A stretch of 64,000 nt of DNA, taken from DATBDE01 sp036270095. GTDB taxonomy: Bacteria > Actinomycetota > Thermoleophilia > Solirubrobacterales > Solirubrobacteraceae. The notes under the pieces are model-generated. The model had not been told where the DNA came from and did not search any database. It was given only the letters and a program-made list of their open reading frames with translations. The stretch spans positions 1-64,000 of the forward strand of contig DATBDE010000076.1 of NCBI GenBank assembly GCA_036270095.1, written 5' to 3'. The number at the start of each line of letters is the position of its first letter. Within the stretch, counting starts at the first letter, position 1. The position numbers were made by a program, and so were the translations under genes. This document shows positions 50,262 through 58,980 of the stretch, in pieces.

Positions 50262-50921
50262 CGGATCCGTGCCGGGTGGTGCAACGGTTTCTGGCGTGAG
50301 CTCCTCGATCGAGTCGAGCACGGCGTCGGCGACGGCCAGGCCCTTCGGCGCGGGCGGGAAGGCCGGATTGGGCACGGCGATCACGCGCATGCCGGCGGCC
50401 GACGCGGAGAGCAGGCCGTTGGTGGAGTCCTCGATCGCGGCGGCGCGATCGGGCGGCGCGCCCAGGCGCCGCGTGGCCTCCAGGTAGACGTCGGGCGCCG
50501 GCTTGCCCGCGGCCACCTCCTCGGACGAGACGGTGGCCTGGAACTCCGGGCCGAGGTCGCCCACCTCGAGCACGAGGTCGATGATCTCCCGGTTCGACGA
50601 GGTGGCCAGGGCCAGGGGCCAGCGCGCGGCGATGCGGCGCACGGCCTCGCAGGCCCCTGGAATCCAGGGCAGGTCGGCCCGGTAGCGCTCCTCGACCTCG
50701 GCGAGCACGCGGGCGTTGATCTCGGCCGGCTCGAGCGGCACGCCGAGGCGCTCGTGCAGGTAGCGCGACCACTCCTTGCTGGACATGCCCATCATCTCCC
50801 GCGTCGCGTCGTCGGTCCACTGGCCGCCGGTCGCGCGCACGAGGTCGCGGCGCGCCTCGTCCCACACCTCCTCGGACTGGACGAGCACGCCGTCGAGGTC
50901 GAAGACCACCGCGTCGATCAC
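50259..50921 (-). CDS. HAD-superfamily phosphatase (beta-phosphoglucomutase/Gph-like)
   Basis: The 220-residue protein has HAD motifs: DVFDLDGV-type motif I as AVVFDLDGVLVQSEEVWDEA with the nucleophile Asp, motif II ALATSSNREI, the Lys in SSEEVAAGKPAPDVYLEATR, and motif IV AIEDSTNGLLSASAAGMRV. The cap is helical and the size fits subfamily I phosphatases such as phosphoglycolate phosphatase or beta-phosphoglucomutase. The substrate is not readable. GTG 50921 is leaderless (TAGATT six bases upstream). The divergent glucose dehydrogenase gene shares the 33-base intergenic region. Confidence 0.88.
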   Translation of the reverse strand: MIDAVVFDLDGVLVQSEEVWDEARRDLVRATGGQWTDDATREMMGMSSKEWSRYLHERLGVPLEPAEINARVLAEVEERYRADLPWIPGACEAVRRIAARWPLALATSSNREIIDLVLEVGDLGPEFQATVSSEEVAAGKPAPDVYLEATRRLGAPPDRAAAIEDSTNGLLSASAAGMRVIAVPNPAFPPAPKGLAVADAVLDSIEELTPETVAPPGTDP

Positions 50922-50927
50922 CCGACC

Positions 50928-50933
50928 AATCTA
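50928..50933 (-). promoter_or_regulatory. -10 element TAGATT of the HAD gene
   Basis: TAGATT on the minus strand is 6 bases before the GTG at 50921, consistent with a leaderless transcript. Confidence 0.5.
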
Positions 50934-50954
50934 GGGACGTGAGAGGCTGTCCGC

Positions 50955-52040
50955 GTGAAGGCGGTCACCGTGCTCCCAGCGGACGAGCGCGTCGAGCTCG
51001 CCGACGTCGAAGCCCCGGCGATGGCCGCCGACGACGACGTCCTCATCCGCGTGCTCGAGGTCGGAGTGTGCGGCACCGACCGCGAGATCTGCTCGTTCGC
51101 CTACGGCACGCCGCCCGACGGGTCCGACCGTTTCGTGCTTGGGCACGAGTGCCTGGGCGAGGTGGTCGAGGTCGGCTCCGCGGTCACCCGCGTCCAGGAG
51201 GGCGACCTCGTCGTCCCCATGGTGCGGCGCCCGTGCGTCCACTCCGACTGCCTGCCCTGCCGCAACCACCGCCAGGACTTCTGCGTGACCGGCGACTTCT
51301 CCGAGCGCGGGATCAAGGAGGCGCACGGGTTCATGACCGAGCTCGTGGTCGACTCGGAGCAGTACCTGAACGTAGTGCCGCCGGAGCTGCGCGAGATCGG
51401 CGTGCTGGCCGAGCCGCTGACCATCGCCGAGAAGGCGCGCTCCCAGGTCGACGACGTGCAGGACCGGCTGCCGTGGGGCAGGGACCGGCACCACGCGGTG
51501 GTGCTCGGGGCCGGGCCGGTTGGGCTGCTGGGGACGATGATGCTGGTCAACGCCGGCTTCGAGACCACCGTCTACTCGCTGCTGCTCAAGCCCAACCCCG
51601 GCGCGGAGATGGCCGAGTCGCTGGGCTGCGAGTACATCTCCTCGCAGGAGGTCACGCCCGCGGAACTGGCCGACCGTGTCGGACGCATCGACCTCGTCTA
51701 TGAGGGTGCCGGCGCGTCGGGCATCGCGTTCGAGCTGCTCGCCGAGCTCGGCGCCAACGGCGTCTACCTGTTCACCGGCGTGCCCAGCCACGGCAAGCCG
51801 AGGACGGTGGACACCGACCTGCTCATGCGCCATATCGTGCTGGGCAACCAGATCCTCATGGGGACGGTCAACGCCGGGCGCGCCCACTACGAGGATGCGA
51901 TCCGCGACCTCGCCGCCTTCGACGCGCGCTGGCCCGACAGCGTGCGCGCCCTTATCACGGGGCGCTTCCCGCTCGACGACCACCGCAAGCTGCTGTTCGG
52001 CAAGCCGGCCGGCATCAAGAACGTGTTCGCGGTGGCATGA
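50955..52040 (+). CDS. Zinc-dependent glucose 1-dehydrogenase-like alcohol dehydrogenase
   Basis: The 361-residue medium-chain dehydrogenase resembles the glucose/Glu_dehyd_C type seen in archaea and actinobacteria. It has the catalytic zinc ligand Cys39 in GVCGTDREI, His64-Glu65 in LGHECLGEVVEVG, a structural-zinc segment CVHSDCLPCRNHRQDFC, and the nucleotide site AVVLGAGPVGLLGTMMLVNA. The C-terminal region NQILMGTVNAGRAHYEDAI is family-specific. It would oxidise glucose or another aldose with NAD(P). Its stop overlaps the GH15 gene start (ATGA), so they form one unit. A plausible route is hydrolysis of an alpha-glucan or trehalose and oxidation of the glucose released. Confidence 0.85.
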   Translation: MKAVTVLPADERVELADVEAPAMAADDDVLIRVLEVGVCGTDREICSFAYGTPPDGSDRFVLGHECLGEVVEVGSAVTRVQEGDLVVPMVRRPCVHSDCLPCRNHRQDFCVTGDFSERGIKEAHGFMTELVVDSEQYLNVVPPELREIGVLAEPLTIAEKARSQVDDVQDRLPWGRDRHHAVVLGAGPVGLLGTMMLVNAGFETTVYSLLLKPNPGAEMAESLGCEYISSQEVTPAELADRVGRIDLVYEGAGASGIAFELLAELGANGVYLFTGVPSHGKPRTVDTDLLMRHIVLGNQILMGTVNAGRAHYEDAIRDLAAFDARWPDSVRALITGRFPLDDHRKLLFGKPAGIKNVFAVA

Positions 52041-53971
52041 AGGCCGAAACGCAGACCCACGCCGGCGCGATGCCGGGGCACGAGAGCTATCCGGGCGGCA
52101 GCCCGTTCCCGCCCATCGCCGAATACGCCTTCCTCTCGGACTGCCGGCACAACGCGCTGGTGGCGCCCGACGGCACCGTCGAGTGGCTGTGCCTGCCCCG
52201 GCCCGACGGCCCGAGCGTGTTTGCCGCGCTGCTGGATCGAACCGCCGGCGGCTTCCGCATCGGGCCTGCCGACCACTCGGTCCCGGGCGGGCGCCGCTAC
52301 CTGCCCGGCACGCACGTGCTCGAGACCACGTGGATGACCAAGACCGGCTGGCTCAGCGTCCGCGACGCCCTGCTCATCGGGCCCTGGTACCACCGCGACA
52401 AGCGCGCCGCCGACCACCACCGCCCGCCGCACGACACCGAGGCCGAGTGCTGCCTGCTGCGCACGGTCAAGTGCCTGAGCGGCACGGTCGAGCTCAACCT
52501 CAACTGCCAGCCCGCGTTCGACTACGGGCGCGCGCCGCCGCGCTGGACCTACGTGGGCGAGGGCTACGAACAGGCGCGGGCGACGGCCGAGGGCGCCGAG
52601 GTCGAGCTGTTGCTCACGACCGACCTGCGCCTCGGCTTCGAGCAGGACCGCGCCATCGCGCGCACGACGATGAAGGAGGGCGACACCTGCTTCGCCGCGC
52701 TGTCGTGGGCACCCGACGCGCCGCCGCCGACCACCTACGACGAGGCCAACGATCGCATGTGGCACACGGGCGAGTTCTGGCGCCGGTGGATCGGCCATGG
52801 CGACTTCCCCGACCACCCGTGGCGGATCTTCCTGCAGCGCAGTGCGCTGACCCTGAAGGGCCTATCGCACGCGCCCACCGGGGCCATGCTCGCGGCCGCC
52901 ACGACGTCGCTGCCCGAGACGCCCGGCGGCGAGCGCAACTGGGACTACCGCTACACCTGGGTACGCGACGCGACCTTCACGCTGTGGGGGCTGTACACGC
53001 TCGGCTTCGACGCCGAGGCCAACGACTTCTTTAACTTCATCGCCGACGTGGCCGGCGACGCCGGGCGCTTCCAGATCATGTACGGGATCGCGGGCGAGAA
53101 GCGCCTGCGCGAGGACGCGCTGCACCACCTGGGCGGCTATGAGGGCGCGAACCCGGTGCGGGTGGGCAACGGCGCCTACGACCAGGACCAGCACGACGTC
53201 TGGGGCGCGGTGCTCGACTCGGTCTACCTGCACACGAAGTCGCGCGACTTCCTGCCCGAGCGCTCATGGCAGCTGCTCTCGCGCGCGGTCGAGGAGGCCA
53301 TCGGGCACTGGGCCGAGCCCGACCGCGGCATCTGGGAGGTGCGCGGCGAGTCTCAGCACTTCGTGTCCTCGAAGGCGATGTGCTGGGTGGCGCTGGACCG
53401 CGGGTCGCGGCTGGCCACGATGCAGGGCGACGAGGACCGCGCCGGCCGCTGGGCCGAGATCGCCTCCGACATCAAGGCCGACGTGCTCGCCAACGGCGTG
53501 GACGAGCGCGGCGTGTTCACCCAGCACTACGACACCGACGCGCTCGACGCGTCCAACCTGCTGCTGCCGCTCGTCCGTTTCCTGCCCGCCGACGACGAGC
53601 GCATCCGGGCCACCGTGCTGGCCATCGCCGACGAGCTCACCGTCGACGGGCTCGTGCTGCGCTACAAGGTCGACGCCACCGACGACGGCCTGCAGGGCGA
53701 GGAGGGCACGTTCACGATCTGCTCGTTCTGGCTCGTCAGTGCGCTGGTCGAGATCGGCGAGCTCGCCGGGGCGCGCACGCTGTGCGAGCGGCTGCTCGGC
53801 TATGCCAGCCCGCTGCTGCTCTATGCCGAGGAGATCGACCCCCTCACCGGGCGCCACTTGGGCAACTTCCCGCAGGCCTTCACCCACCTCGCGCTGATCA
53901 ACGCGGTCACGCACGTGATCCGGGCCGAGCAGCGCCAGCGCCGCGGGTTCCTGCCCGCGGGCGGCGTCTGA
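52037..53971 (+). CDS. Glycoside hydrolase family 15 (trehalase/glucoamylase-type)
   Basis: The 644-residue cytoplasmic protein has the GH15 layout: an N-terminal beta domain (FLSDCRHNALVAPDGTVEWL), then an (alpha/alpha)6 barrel with GGERNWDYRYTWVRDATFTL (residue about 300) and EEGTFTICSFWLVSALVEIG (about 555), both conserved around the catalytic Glu residues. Other parts are DVWGAVLDSVYLHT and LGNFPQAFTHLALINAV. Related mycobacterial proteins are trehalases and others are glucoamylases, so I list both. No signal peptide. It starts in the overlap with the glucose dehydrogenase gene. The cupin gene follows with a one-base overlap (TGATG). This places trehalose or glucan hydrolysis and glucose oxidation in one operon. 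Confidence 0.9.
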   Translation: MKAETQTHAGAMPGHESYPGGSPFPPIAEYAFLSDCRHNALVAPDGTVEWLCLPRPDGPSVFAALLDRTAGGFRIGPADHSVPGGRRYLPGTHVLETTWMTKTGWLSVRDALLIGPWYHRDKRAADHHRPPHDTEAECCLLRTVKCLSGTVELNLNCQPAFDYGRAPPRWTYVGEGYEQARATAEGAEVELLLTTDLRLGFEQDRAIARTTMKEGDTCFAALSWAPDAPPPTTYDEANDRMWHTGEFWRRWIGHGDFPDHPWRIFLQRSALTLKGLSHAPTGAMLAAATTSLPETPGGERNWDYRYTWVRDATFTLWGLYTLGFDAEANDFFNFIADVAGDAGRFQIMYGIAGEKRLREDALHHLGGYEGANPVRVGNGAYDQDQHDVWGAVLDSVYLHTKSRDFLPERSWQLLSRAVEEAIGHWAEPDRGIWEVRGESQHFVSSKAMCWVALDRGSRLATMQGDEDRAGRWAEIASDIKADVLANGVDERGVFTQHYDTDALDASNLLLPLVRFLPADDERIRATVLAIADELTVDGLVLRYKVDATDDGLQGEEGTFTICSFWLVSALVEIGELAGARTLCERLLGYASPLLLYAEEIDPLTGRHLGNFPQAFTHLALINAVTHVIRAEQRQRRGFLPAGGV

Positions 53972-54324
53972 TGGACCTCGCGCTCGTCCCGCTCGACGCA
54001 CCGACCGAGGTGAGGGAGTTCGAGAAGGGCCGCTTCGAGGTCTATGCGGTCGGGCCGATGACGCTCGGCCGCGCGACCTACGAGCCGGGCTGGCGGTGGT
54101 CCGAGCACGTCGGGCCGGCGACGGGCGAGGCCTCGTGCCCGGTCGAGCACGTGGGCCTCGTGGTCAGCGGGCGGGCGGCCGTACGCATGGACGACGGCAC
54201 CGAGCGGGTGATGGAGCCGGGGGAGTTCTTCTACGTCCCGCCCGGGCACGACAGCTGGGTGGTCGGCGACGAGCCCTACGTCTCGCTGCACATCATGGGC
54301 AGCCAGGACTACGCGGCCGAGTAG
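53971..54324 (+). CDS. Cupin-domain protein, 117 aa
   Basis: The small protein is a single cupin barrel. It has the motif YEPGWRWSEHVGPATGEASC with metal-binding His, EHVGLVVSGRAAVRMDDG, and MEPGEFFYVPPGHDSWVVGD with a second His, as in the two cupin motifs. Function may be sugar binding, isomerisation or regulation; it is unassigned. The ATG at 53971 overlaps the GH15 stop by one base. Its 3' end overlaps the convergent sugar dehydrogenase gene by 16 bases. Confidence 0.8.
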   Translation: MDLALVPLDAPTEVREFEKGRFEVYAVGPMTLGRATYEPGWRWSEHVGPATGEASCPVEHVGLVVSGRAAVRMDDGTERVMEPGEFFYVPPGHDSWVVGDEPYVSLHIMGSQDYAAE

Positions 54325-56039
54325 GCCCGGCGCAGCCGTGTGGTGGCGGTGTTGCCGGCGGCGTCGCGGGCAGTGACGACGATGCGGGCCAGCGTCCGCT
54401 TCGCGCGCTTGGCCCGCGCGCGCTGAGCGTGGGTCAGGCGCAGGGTGAGGACGGCGCGGCCGCCGGCCTCGGCGTGACCGCGGGCCGGGCGCAGCCGCGC
54501 GGAGGCGGCCGCGCCGCGGAAGCGCAGGATGCCGGTCGCCGTCAGGTCGCAGGCCTCGTCGCAGGAGACGGCGATGCGCACGGCGCCGCGCCGGCGGGCC
54601 ACGGCGCGGGCGGCGCGCAGGCTCGGCGCGGTGGTGTCGATGGTGCTCGCGCCGCCGCCGCCGCTTGCGCTCGACCCACCGCCGCTGCTTGCGCCGCCGC
54701 CTCCGCCCGACCCGTCGCCGCTCGTGCTCGTCGTGCCGCTCGGCGACCCGGGCCCGCTTCCGCCCGAGGGCGGCGGCGACGCGCCGCCGCCGATCCCCGC
54801 AAACGCGGGCGTGACGGGGTTCGGGCACGCGAACGGGTCCGACGCCGAGGCGGCGACGCGGTACACGGTGTGGTCGGCCAGCGCGTAGACGCAGCCGCGC
54901 GCGTCCTCGCCGAACGAGATCAGCGAGGCGGTGGACGTCGCGAGGCCGGCCGGGCGCGGGTCCGGGCCGCCGCGCCCGAGGTCGAGGGTGCGCAGGTCGG
55001 TGCGGCAGAGGTCGCCGTACAGGTAGCGGCCCGCGAGGTCGGTCAGCGTCGGGTCGCGGACCACGAAGCCGCCGATGATCGCGCAGCCGGTCTGGGCCGG
55101 GTCGCCGCTGTGCTGGTAGGCGAAGAACGGCGCGGTCTGGCCGAGGGCGGGCGGGCACGGCTGCGTGGTCGAGCCCTGCGCGAAGTCGCCCTCGCAGGTC
55201 GCCCAGCCGAGGTTGGCGCCGCGCAGGCCGTTCTCGCGCGTGGCCGGGTCGAGGCGCCCGAGGTCGACCTCCTCCCACGTGCTCTGGCCCACGTCGCCGA
55301 CGATGAAGTCGCCGCTGAAGCGGTCGAAGGAGGCGCGGAACGGGTTGCGCAGGCCGTACGCGAAGATCTCCGGGCAGGGCGCCGCGCCGGGGCCGGGCCC
55401 GCAGCGTGTGTCCCCCGCGAACGGGTTCGTGGGCGGGATGCCGTACGGGTCGCCGTTGGCCTGCCGGCGCGGGTCGATGCGCAAGATCTTGCCCAGCAGC
55501 GAGTCGGTGTCCTGCCCGTTCTCGGGCGTCGCGGCGCCGTCGCCGAAGTCGACGTACAGGTCGCCGTCGGGGCCGAAGAGGATTTGGCCGCCGTTGTGGG
55601 CGTTGGCCTGGTGGTGGTCCTGGTGCAGGACCACGCGGGCCGAGCTCGGGTCGGCCTGGTCGGGGTCGCCGGCCGAGCGCTGGTACTCGACGACCTGCAG
55701 CTCGCCATTGTCCGCGCGCGAGACCCCGAAGACGTAGAACAGCCCGCTCGTCCCGTAGTCGGCCGGGAAGGCCATCGAGAGCAGCCCGCGCTCGCCGTCG
55801 GTGGCGACGTCGGGCACGATGAGGAACGGCTTCAGCGCGCCGCCGTCGACGACGTCGATGCGGCCGGCGCGCTCGACCACGAACAGCCGGTCGTCGCCGG
55901 GCGGCCCGGTGGCGTAGATCGGGTCGGAGGCAAACTGCGCGCCGCTCGCCGCGACGAGCGCCGCGCCCGACGCCGCCGCCGCAGTCGCGCCGAGTGCGAC
56001 CAGCGCGCCGAGCACGGCCAGCGCCCACCGTCGTCCCAT
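54309..56039 (-). CDS. Secreted PQQ-dependent sugar dehydrogenase-like protein
   Basis: The 576-residue protein has a signal peptide (WALAVLGALVALGATAAAAS) and a six-bladed glucose/sorbosone dehydrogenase domain. Signatures include GGALKPFLIVPDVATDGERG, LHQDHHQANAHNGGQILFGP, RIDPRRQANGDPYGIPPTNP, FAYGLRNPFRASFDRFSGDF, GDVGQSTWEEVDLGRLDP and an Asn-Leu-Gly-Trp motif. The quinone PQQ cofactor is expected. A Ser/Gly-rich linker (about 430-470) leads to a beta-sandwich tail (RGAVRIAVSCDEACDLTATG). It would oxidise sugars outside the membrane. No PQQ synthesis genes are near. ATG 56039 is leaderless (TAACGT). It faces the glucose dehydrogenase operon. Confidence 0.88.
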   Translation of the reverse strand: MGRRWALAVLGALVALGATAAAASGAALVAASGAQFASDPIYATGPPGDDRLFVVERAGRIDVVDGGALKPFLIVPDVATDGERGLLSMAFPADYGTSGLFYVFGVSRADNGELQVVEYQRSAGDPDQADPSSARVVLHQDHHQANAHNGGQILFGPDGDLYVDFGDGAATPENGQDTDSLLGKILRIDPRRQANGDPYGIPPTNPFAGDTRCGPGPGAAPCPEIFAYGLRNPFRASFDRFSGDFIVGDVGQSTWEEVDLGRLDPATRENGLRGANLGWATCEGDFAQGSTTQPCPPALGQTAPFFAYQHSGDPAQTGCAIIGGFVVRDPTLTDLAGRYLYGDLCRTDLRTLDLGRGGPDPRPAGLATSTASLISFGEDARGCVYALADHTVYRVAASASDPFACPNPVTPAFAGIGGGASPPPSGGSGPGSPSGTTSTSGDGSGGGGGASSGGGSSASGGGGASTIDTTAPSLRAARAVARRRGAVRIAVSCDEACDLTATGILRFRGAAASARLRPARGHAEAGGRAVLTLRLTHAQRARAKRAKRTLARIVVTARDAAGNTATTRLRRAYSAA

Positions 56040-56046
56040 CTCTGGG

Positions 56047-56052
56047 ACGTTA
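56047..56052 (-). promoter_or_regulatory. -10 element TAACGT of the sugar dehydrogenase gene
   Basis: TAACGT on the minus strand is 7 bases before the ATG at 56039 and overlaps the end of the upstream rhamnose gene. Confidence 0.5.
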
Positions 56053-56610
56053 CGCCTTCTCGTTGAGGAAAGTCAGGCTTTCCGCGACGTCGGCCAGACG
56101 TGGCGCCGCGCGATCGCGGTCGGAGACGAGCAGCTCGAGGTTGGGCCACGCGATGCCGACGTCGGGGTCGTCGTAGGCGATGCCCGCCTCGGTGGCCGGG
56201 TCGTAGTAGCTCGAGCACTTGTAGACGACGTCGGCCTCGTCGGAGAGGACGCAGAACCCGTGCGCGAACCCGACCGGGACCCAGAGCTGGCGCAGGGTGG
56301 CGTCGTCGAGCTCGTGGCCGTCCCAGCGGCCGAAGGTGTCCGCGTCGCGGCGCAGGTCGACGACGACGTCGAGGATCTGGCCGCGGGCGCAGCGCACGAG
56401 CTTGGCCTGGCCCGGGTCGGTCTGGAAGTGCATGCCGCGCAGGGTGCCGCGGCGCGAGCGCGAGTGGTTGTCCTGGACGAACTCGATGTCGATGCCGAGC
56501 TCGCCCCACACGTTGGCGCGGAAGGTCTCGACGAAGAAACCGCGGTCGTCGCCGTGGACGGCCGGCTCGAGCAGGAGCACGCCGTCGAGGCTGGTCGGAA
56601 GCGCGCGCAT
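56050..56610 (-). CDS. rfbC: dTDP-4-dehydrorhamnose 3,5-epimerase
   Basis: The 186-residue protein is the RfbC/RmlC epimerase of dTDP-L-rhamnose synthesis. It has the family cupin barrel: DGVLLLEPAVHGDDRGFFVE, TFRANVWGELGIDIEFVQDN with the catalytic context, HSRSRRGTLRGMHFQTDPGQ with the active-site His, LVRCARGQILDVVVDLRRDA and VPVGFAHGFCVLSDEADVVY. No other rhamnose genes lie in the window, so it is isolated. TACCCT lies 10 bases before the ATG. The RpiR regulator gene is divergent. Confidence 0.93.
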   Translation of the reverse strand: MRALPTSLDGVLLLEPAVHGDDRGFFVETFRANVWGELGIDIEFVQDNHSRSRRGTLRGMHFQTDPGQAKLVRCARGQILDVVVDLRRDADTFGRWDGHELDDATLRQLWVPVGFAHGFCVLSDEADVVYKCSSYYDPATEAGIAYDDPDVGIAWPNLELLVSDRDRAAPRLADVAESLTFLNEKA

Positions 56611-56620
56611 GACGGCGCGG

Positions 56621-56626
56621 AGGGTA
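56621..56626 (-). promoter_or_regulatory. -10 element TACCCT of rfbC
   Basis: TACCCT on the minus strand is 10 bases before the ATG at 56610, consistent with a very short leader. Confidence 0.4.
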
Positions 56627-56672
56627 GCCGTTGCAGGATCGCGGCGGTCCGGCGTCGAAACAACCGCTGCCC

Positions 56673-57554
56673 ATGAAGCGCGCCGCGACCACCACGCCCG
56701 TGCCGGTCACCGCACCGGATGACGGACAGAAGACCCTGTCCTCCTACATCACCGCTCGCTTCGACGAGTTCTCGCGCTCGCAGAAGGACGTGGCGCAGTA
56801 CATCGTCGACCACCTCGACGAGGCCGCCTTCCAGACCGCCGAGGAGCTCGCGCGCCGCGCGAACACCTCTTCGAGCACGGTCGTGCGCTTCTCCCAGGCG
56901 CTCGGCTTCGAGGGGTTCCCCGAGCTGCAGTCGGCGGCGCGCGAGGAGTACCGCCGCCGCCGCGTCGAGGACACCACGGCCGTGTCGCTGTCGGGCCCGC
57001 TGTTCGCGCTCGACCAGACCGAGTTCGAGACCGCGCTGGCCTCCGACCACGTCAACGTCGAGGACACCGCGCGCAAGGTCACGCGCAAGGACGTCGACGC
57101 GCTGGTCGAGGCGATCGCCTCCGCGCGCATGATCCTCATCGCCGGCACCGACCAGATGGCGTTCTTCGCCTCCTACCTGCGCCACCTGCTCATGCTGCTC
57201 GACATCCGCGCCGACCTCGTGGCCTCGCCGTCGCAGGACGCGCTCGGGCGCCTGGCTCGCATCGACGAGAACACGCTCGTCGTGGGGCTCTCGGCGGGCC
57301 GCGCCGCGCCGCTGGTCACGCGCACGATGAAGCTCGCGCGCCACCGCAAGGCCACCACCGCGGCGATCACGGACGCGACGCTGTCCGAGGTCGCCAAGCT
57401 CGCGCGCATCCGGCTCTACTACTCGTCGAACTCGCCGGCCTACGTGCGCTCGCACACCGCGCTGCTGTCCATCGTGCAGGCCATCGCGTACGCGGTCTAC
57501 GCGCGCGACCAGGCCGCCTACGAGGACCGCATCAAGGCCTTCCGGCTGAAGTAG
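56673..57554 (+). CDS. MurR/RpiR-family transcriptional regulator
   Basis: The 293-residue protein has the N-terminal RpiR helix-turn-helix (QYIVDHLDEAAFQTAEELAR, RANTSSSTVVRFSQALGFEG) and a C-terminal SIS domain that binds phosphosugars (MILIAGTDQMAFFASYLRHL, ENTLVVGLSAGRAAPLVTRT). Such regulators control use of sugars, amino sugars or sialic acid. The nearest sugar genes are rfbC (divergent) and the glucose cluster. ATG 56673 was preferred to a TTG at 56631. A short hairpin follows the stop. Confidence 0.88.
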   Translation: MKRAATTTPVPVTAPDDGQKTLSSYITARFDEFSRSQKDVAQYIVDHLDEAAFQTAEELARRANTSSSTVVRFSQALGFEGFPELQSAAREEYRRRRVEDTTAVSLSGPLFALDQTEFETALASDHVNVEDTARKVTRKDVDALVEAIASARMILIAGTDQMAFFASYLRHLLMLLDIRADLVASPSQDALGRLARIDENTLVVGLSAGRAAPLVTRTMKLARHRKATTAAITDATLSEVAKLARIRLYYSSNSPAYVRSHTALLSIVQAIAYAVYARDQAAYEDRIKAFRLK

Positions 57555-57555
57555 A

Positions 57556-57570
57556 ACCCCTCAACGGGGT
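57556..57570 (+). terminator. Small hairpin after the RpiR gene
   Basis: ACCCC and GGGGT pair over a 5-base loop, starting two bases after the stop. The stem is short and there is no T tract, so this is weak. Confidence 0.3.
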
Positions 57571-57584
57571 CTGACCGGTAACAC

Positions 57585-58073
57585 GTGGTGCTTCGCGAAC
57601 TCGTTCCTCCCGACACCGGGCTCGCTTTCGCGGCCATGCGCCCGTTGCGGCCGCAGTACGGAGACCGCGCCGCGTTCGTGGCCCGCGTCGACGACGTGCA
57701 GCGGCCCGAGGGCTATCGCCTGGTCGGCGCGTTCGTGGACGGGGCCGAGGACGCGGTCGCCGTTGCTGGCTTCCGCATCGTGCACCTCATGGGCTGGGGC
57801 GAGCGCACGCTGTACGTGGACGACCTGTCCACCCATCCCGACGCGCGCAGGCGCGGGCACGCGCGCGCCTTGCTGGGCTGGCTGGCCGGGGAGGCCGAGC
57901 GCCAGGGCTGCGACAGCCTCCACCTCGACTCGGCCGTCGGGCCCGAGCGCCTGGACGCCCACCGGCTCTACTTCGCCGCCGGGATGCGCATCGCGTCGTA
58001 CCACTTCGTCGGTCACCCTGCGCCGGCCTCGAGCCGGCGCCCCGACGGCGAAGGCTCCTTCCGGTCGCCGTAA
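57585..58073 (+). CDS. GNAT-family N-acetyltransferase
   Basis: The 162-residue protein carries the acetyl-CoA binding region of GNAT enzymes: LYVDDLSTHPDARRRGHARA with the Arg/Gly-rich loop (RRRGHARALL), then LHLDSAVGPERLDAHRLYFA, and YHFVGHPAPASS near the end. Strands VAVAGFRIVHLMGWGERTLY precede it. The substrate is not known. Starts at GTG 57585, with a second GTG in the next codon. It is 30 bases after the RpiR gene; the two may be cotranscribed, though the hairpin lies between them. pdxS follows with its own leaderless promoter. Confidence 0.85.
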   Translation: MVLRELVPPDTGLAFAAMRPLRPQYGDRAAFVARVDDVQRPEGYRLVGAFVDGAEDAVAVAGFRIVHLMGWGERTLYVDDLSTHPDARRRGHARALLGWLAGEAERQGCDSLHLDSAVGPERLDAHRLYFAAGMRIASYHFVGHPAPASSRRPDGEGSFRSP

Positions 58074-58083
58074 ACCCGCTCGC

Positions 58084-58089
58084 TAACCT
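58084..58089 (+). promoter_or_regulatory. -10 element TAACCT of pdxS
   Basis: TAACCT lies 6 bases before the ATG at 58096, with no Shine-Dalgarno, consistent with a leaderless transcript. Confidence 0.5.
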
Positions 58090-58095
58090 CGACCC

Positions 58096-58980
58096 ATGCG
58101 CGACGAGTCGACGTTCCGGGTCAAGACCGGCCTCGCGGAGATGCTCAAGGGCGGCGTGATCATGGACGTCGTCACCGCCGAGCAGGCCAAGGTGGCCGAG
58201 GACGCCGGCGCGGCTGCGGTCATGGCGCTCGAGCGCGTGCCCGCCGACATCCGCCGCGACGGCGGCGTGGCCCGTATGTCGGACCCGACCATGATCCGCG
58301 GGATCCAGAAGGCGGTGACCATCCCGGTCATGGCCAAGGCGCGCATCGGGCACTTCGCCGAGGCGCAGGTGCTGGAGGCGCTCGAGGTCGACTACGTGGA
58401 CGAGTCCGAGGTCCTCACCCCGGCCGACGAGGCCAACCACATCGACAAGTGGGGCTTCAAGGTCCCGTTCGTGTGCGGCGCGACCAACCTCGGCGAGGCG
58501 CTGCGGCGCATCGGCGAGGGCGCGGCCATGATCCGCTCCAAGGGCGAGGCCGGGACCGGCGACATCGTCGAGGCCGTCCGCCACCTGCGCGAGATCACCG
58601 CCGACCTGCGCCGGCTCAGGAACCTGGACGAGGCCGAGCTTCCCAGCGCCGCGCGCGACCTGCGCGCTCCGCTCGAGCTCGTCCGCGGCGTCGCCGAGGC
58701 CGGGCGCCTGCCCGTCGTGCTGTTCTGCGCCGGCGGCATCGCGACGCCCGCCGACGCGTCGCTGGTCATGCAGCTGGGCGCCGAGGGCGTGTTCGTGGGC
58801 TCTGGGATCTTCAAGTCCTCGGACCCGCCGCAGCGCGCCCGCGCCATCGTCGAGGCCACGACGCACTTCGACGAGGCCGAGCGCGTCGCCCGCGCCTCCG
58901 AGGGACTGGGCGAGGCCATGACCTCGCTCGAGGCGCGCAAGCTGGGCGAAGAGCAGCTCCTCAGTCCACGCGGCTGGTGA
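58096..58980 (+). CDS. pdxS: Pyridoxal 5'-phosphate synthase subunit PdxS
   Basis: The 294-residue TIM barrel makes pyridoxal phosphate from ribose 5-phosphate, glyceraldehyde 3-phosphate and ammonia from PdxT. The sequence is highly conserved: KTGLAEMLKGGVIMDVVTAE, VMALERVPADIRRDGGVARM, SDPTMIRGIQKAVTIPVMAK with the Lys of the active site, ARIGHFAEAQVLEALEVDYV, DESEVLTPADEANHIDKWGF, GEAGTGDIVEAVRHLREIT and PVVLFCAGGIATPADASLVM. It is cotranslated with pdxT by a GTGA overlap. Confidence 0.98.
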   Translation: MRDESTFRVKTGLAEMLKGGVIMDVVTAEQAKVAEDAGAAAVMALERVPADIRRDGGVARMSDPTMIRGIQKAVTIPVMAKARIGHFAEAQVLEALEVDYVDESEVLTPADEANHIDKWGFKVPFVCGATNLGEALRRIGEGAAMIRSKGEAGTGDIVEAVRHLREITADLRRLRNLDEAELPSAARDLRAPLELVRGVAEAGRLPVVLFCAGGIATPADASLVMQLGAEGVFVGSGIFKSSDPPQRARAIVEATTHFDEAERVARASEGLGEAMTSLEARKLGEEQLLSPRGW

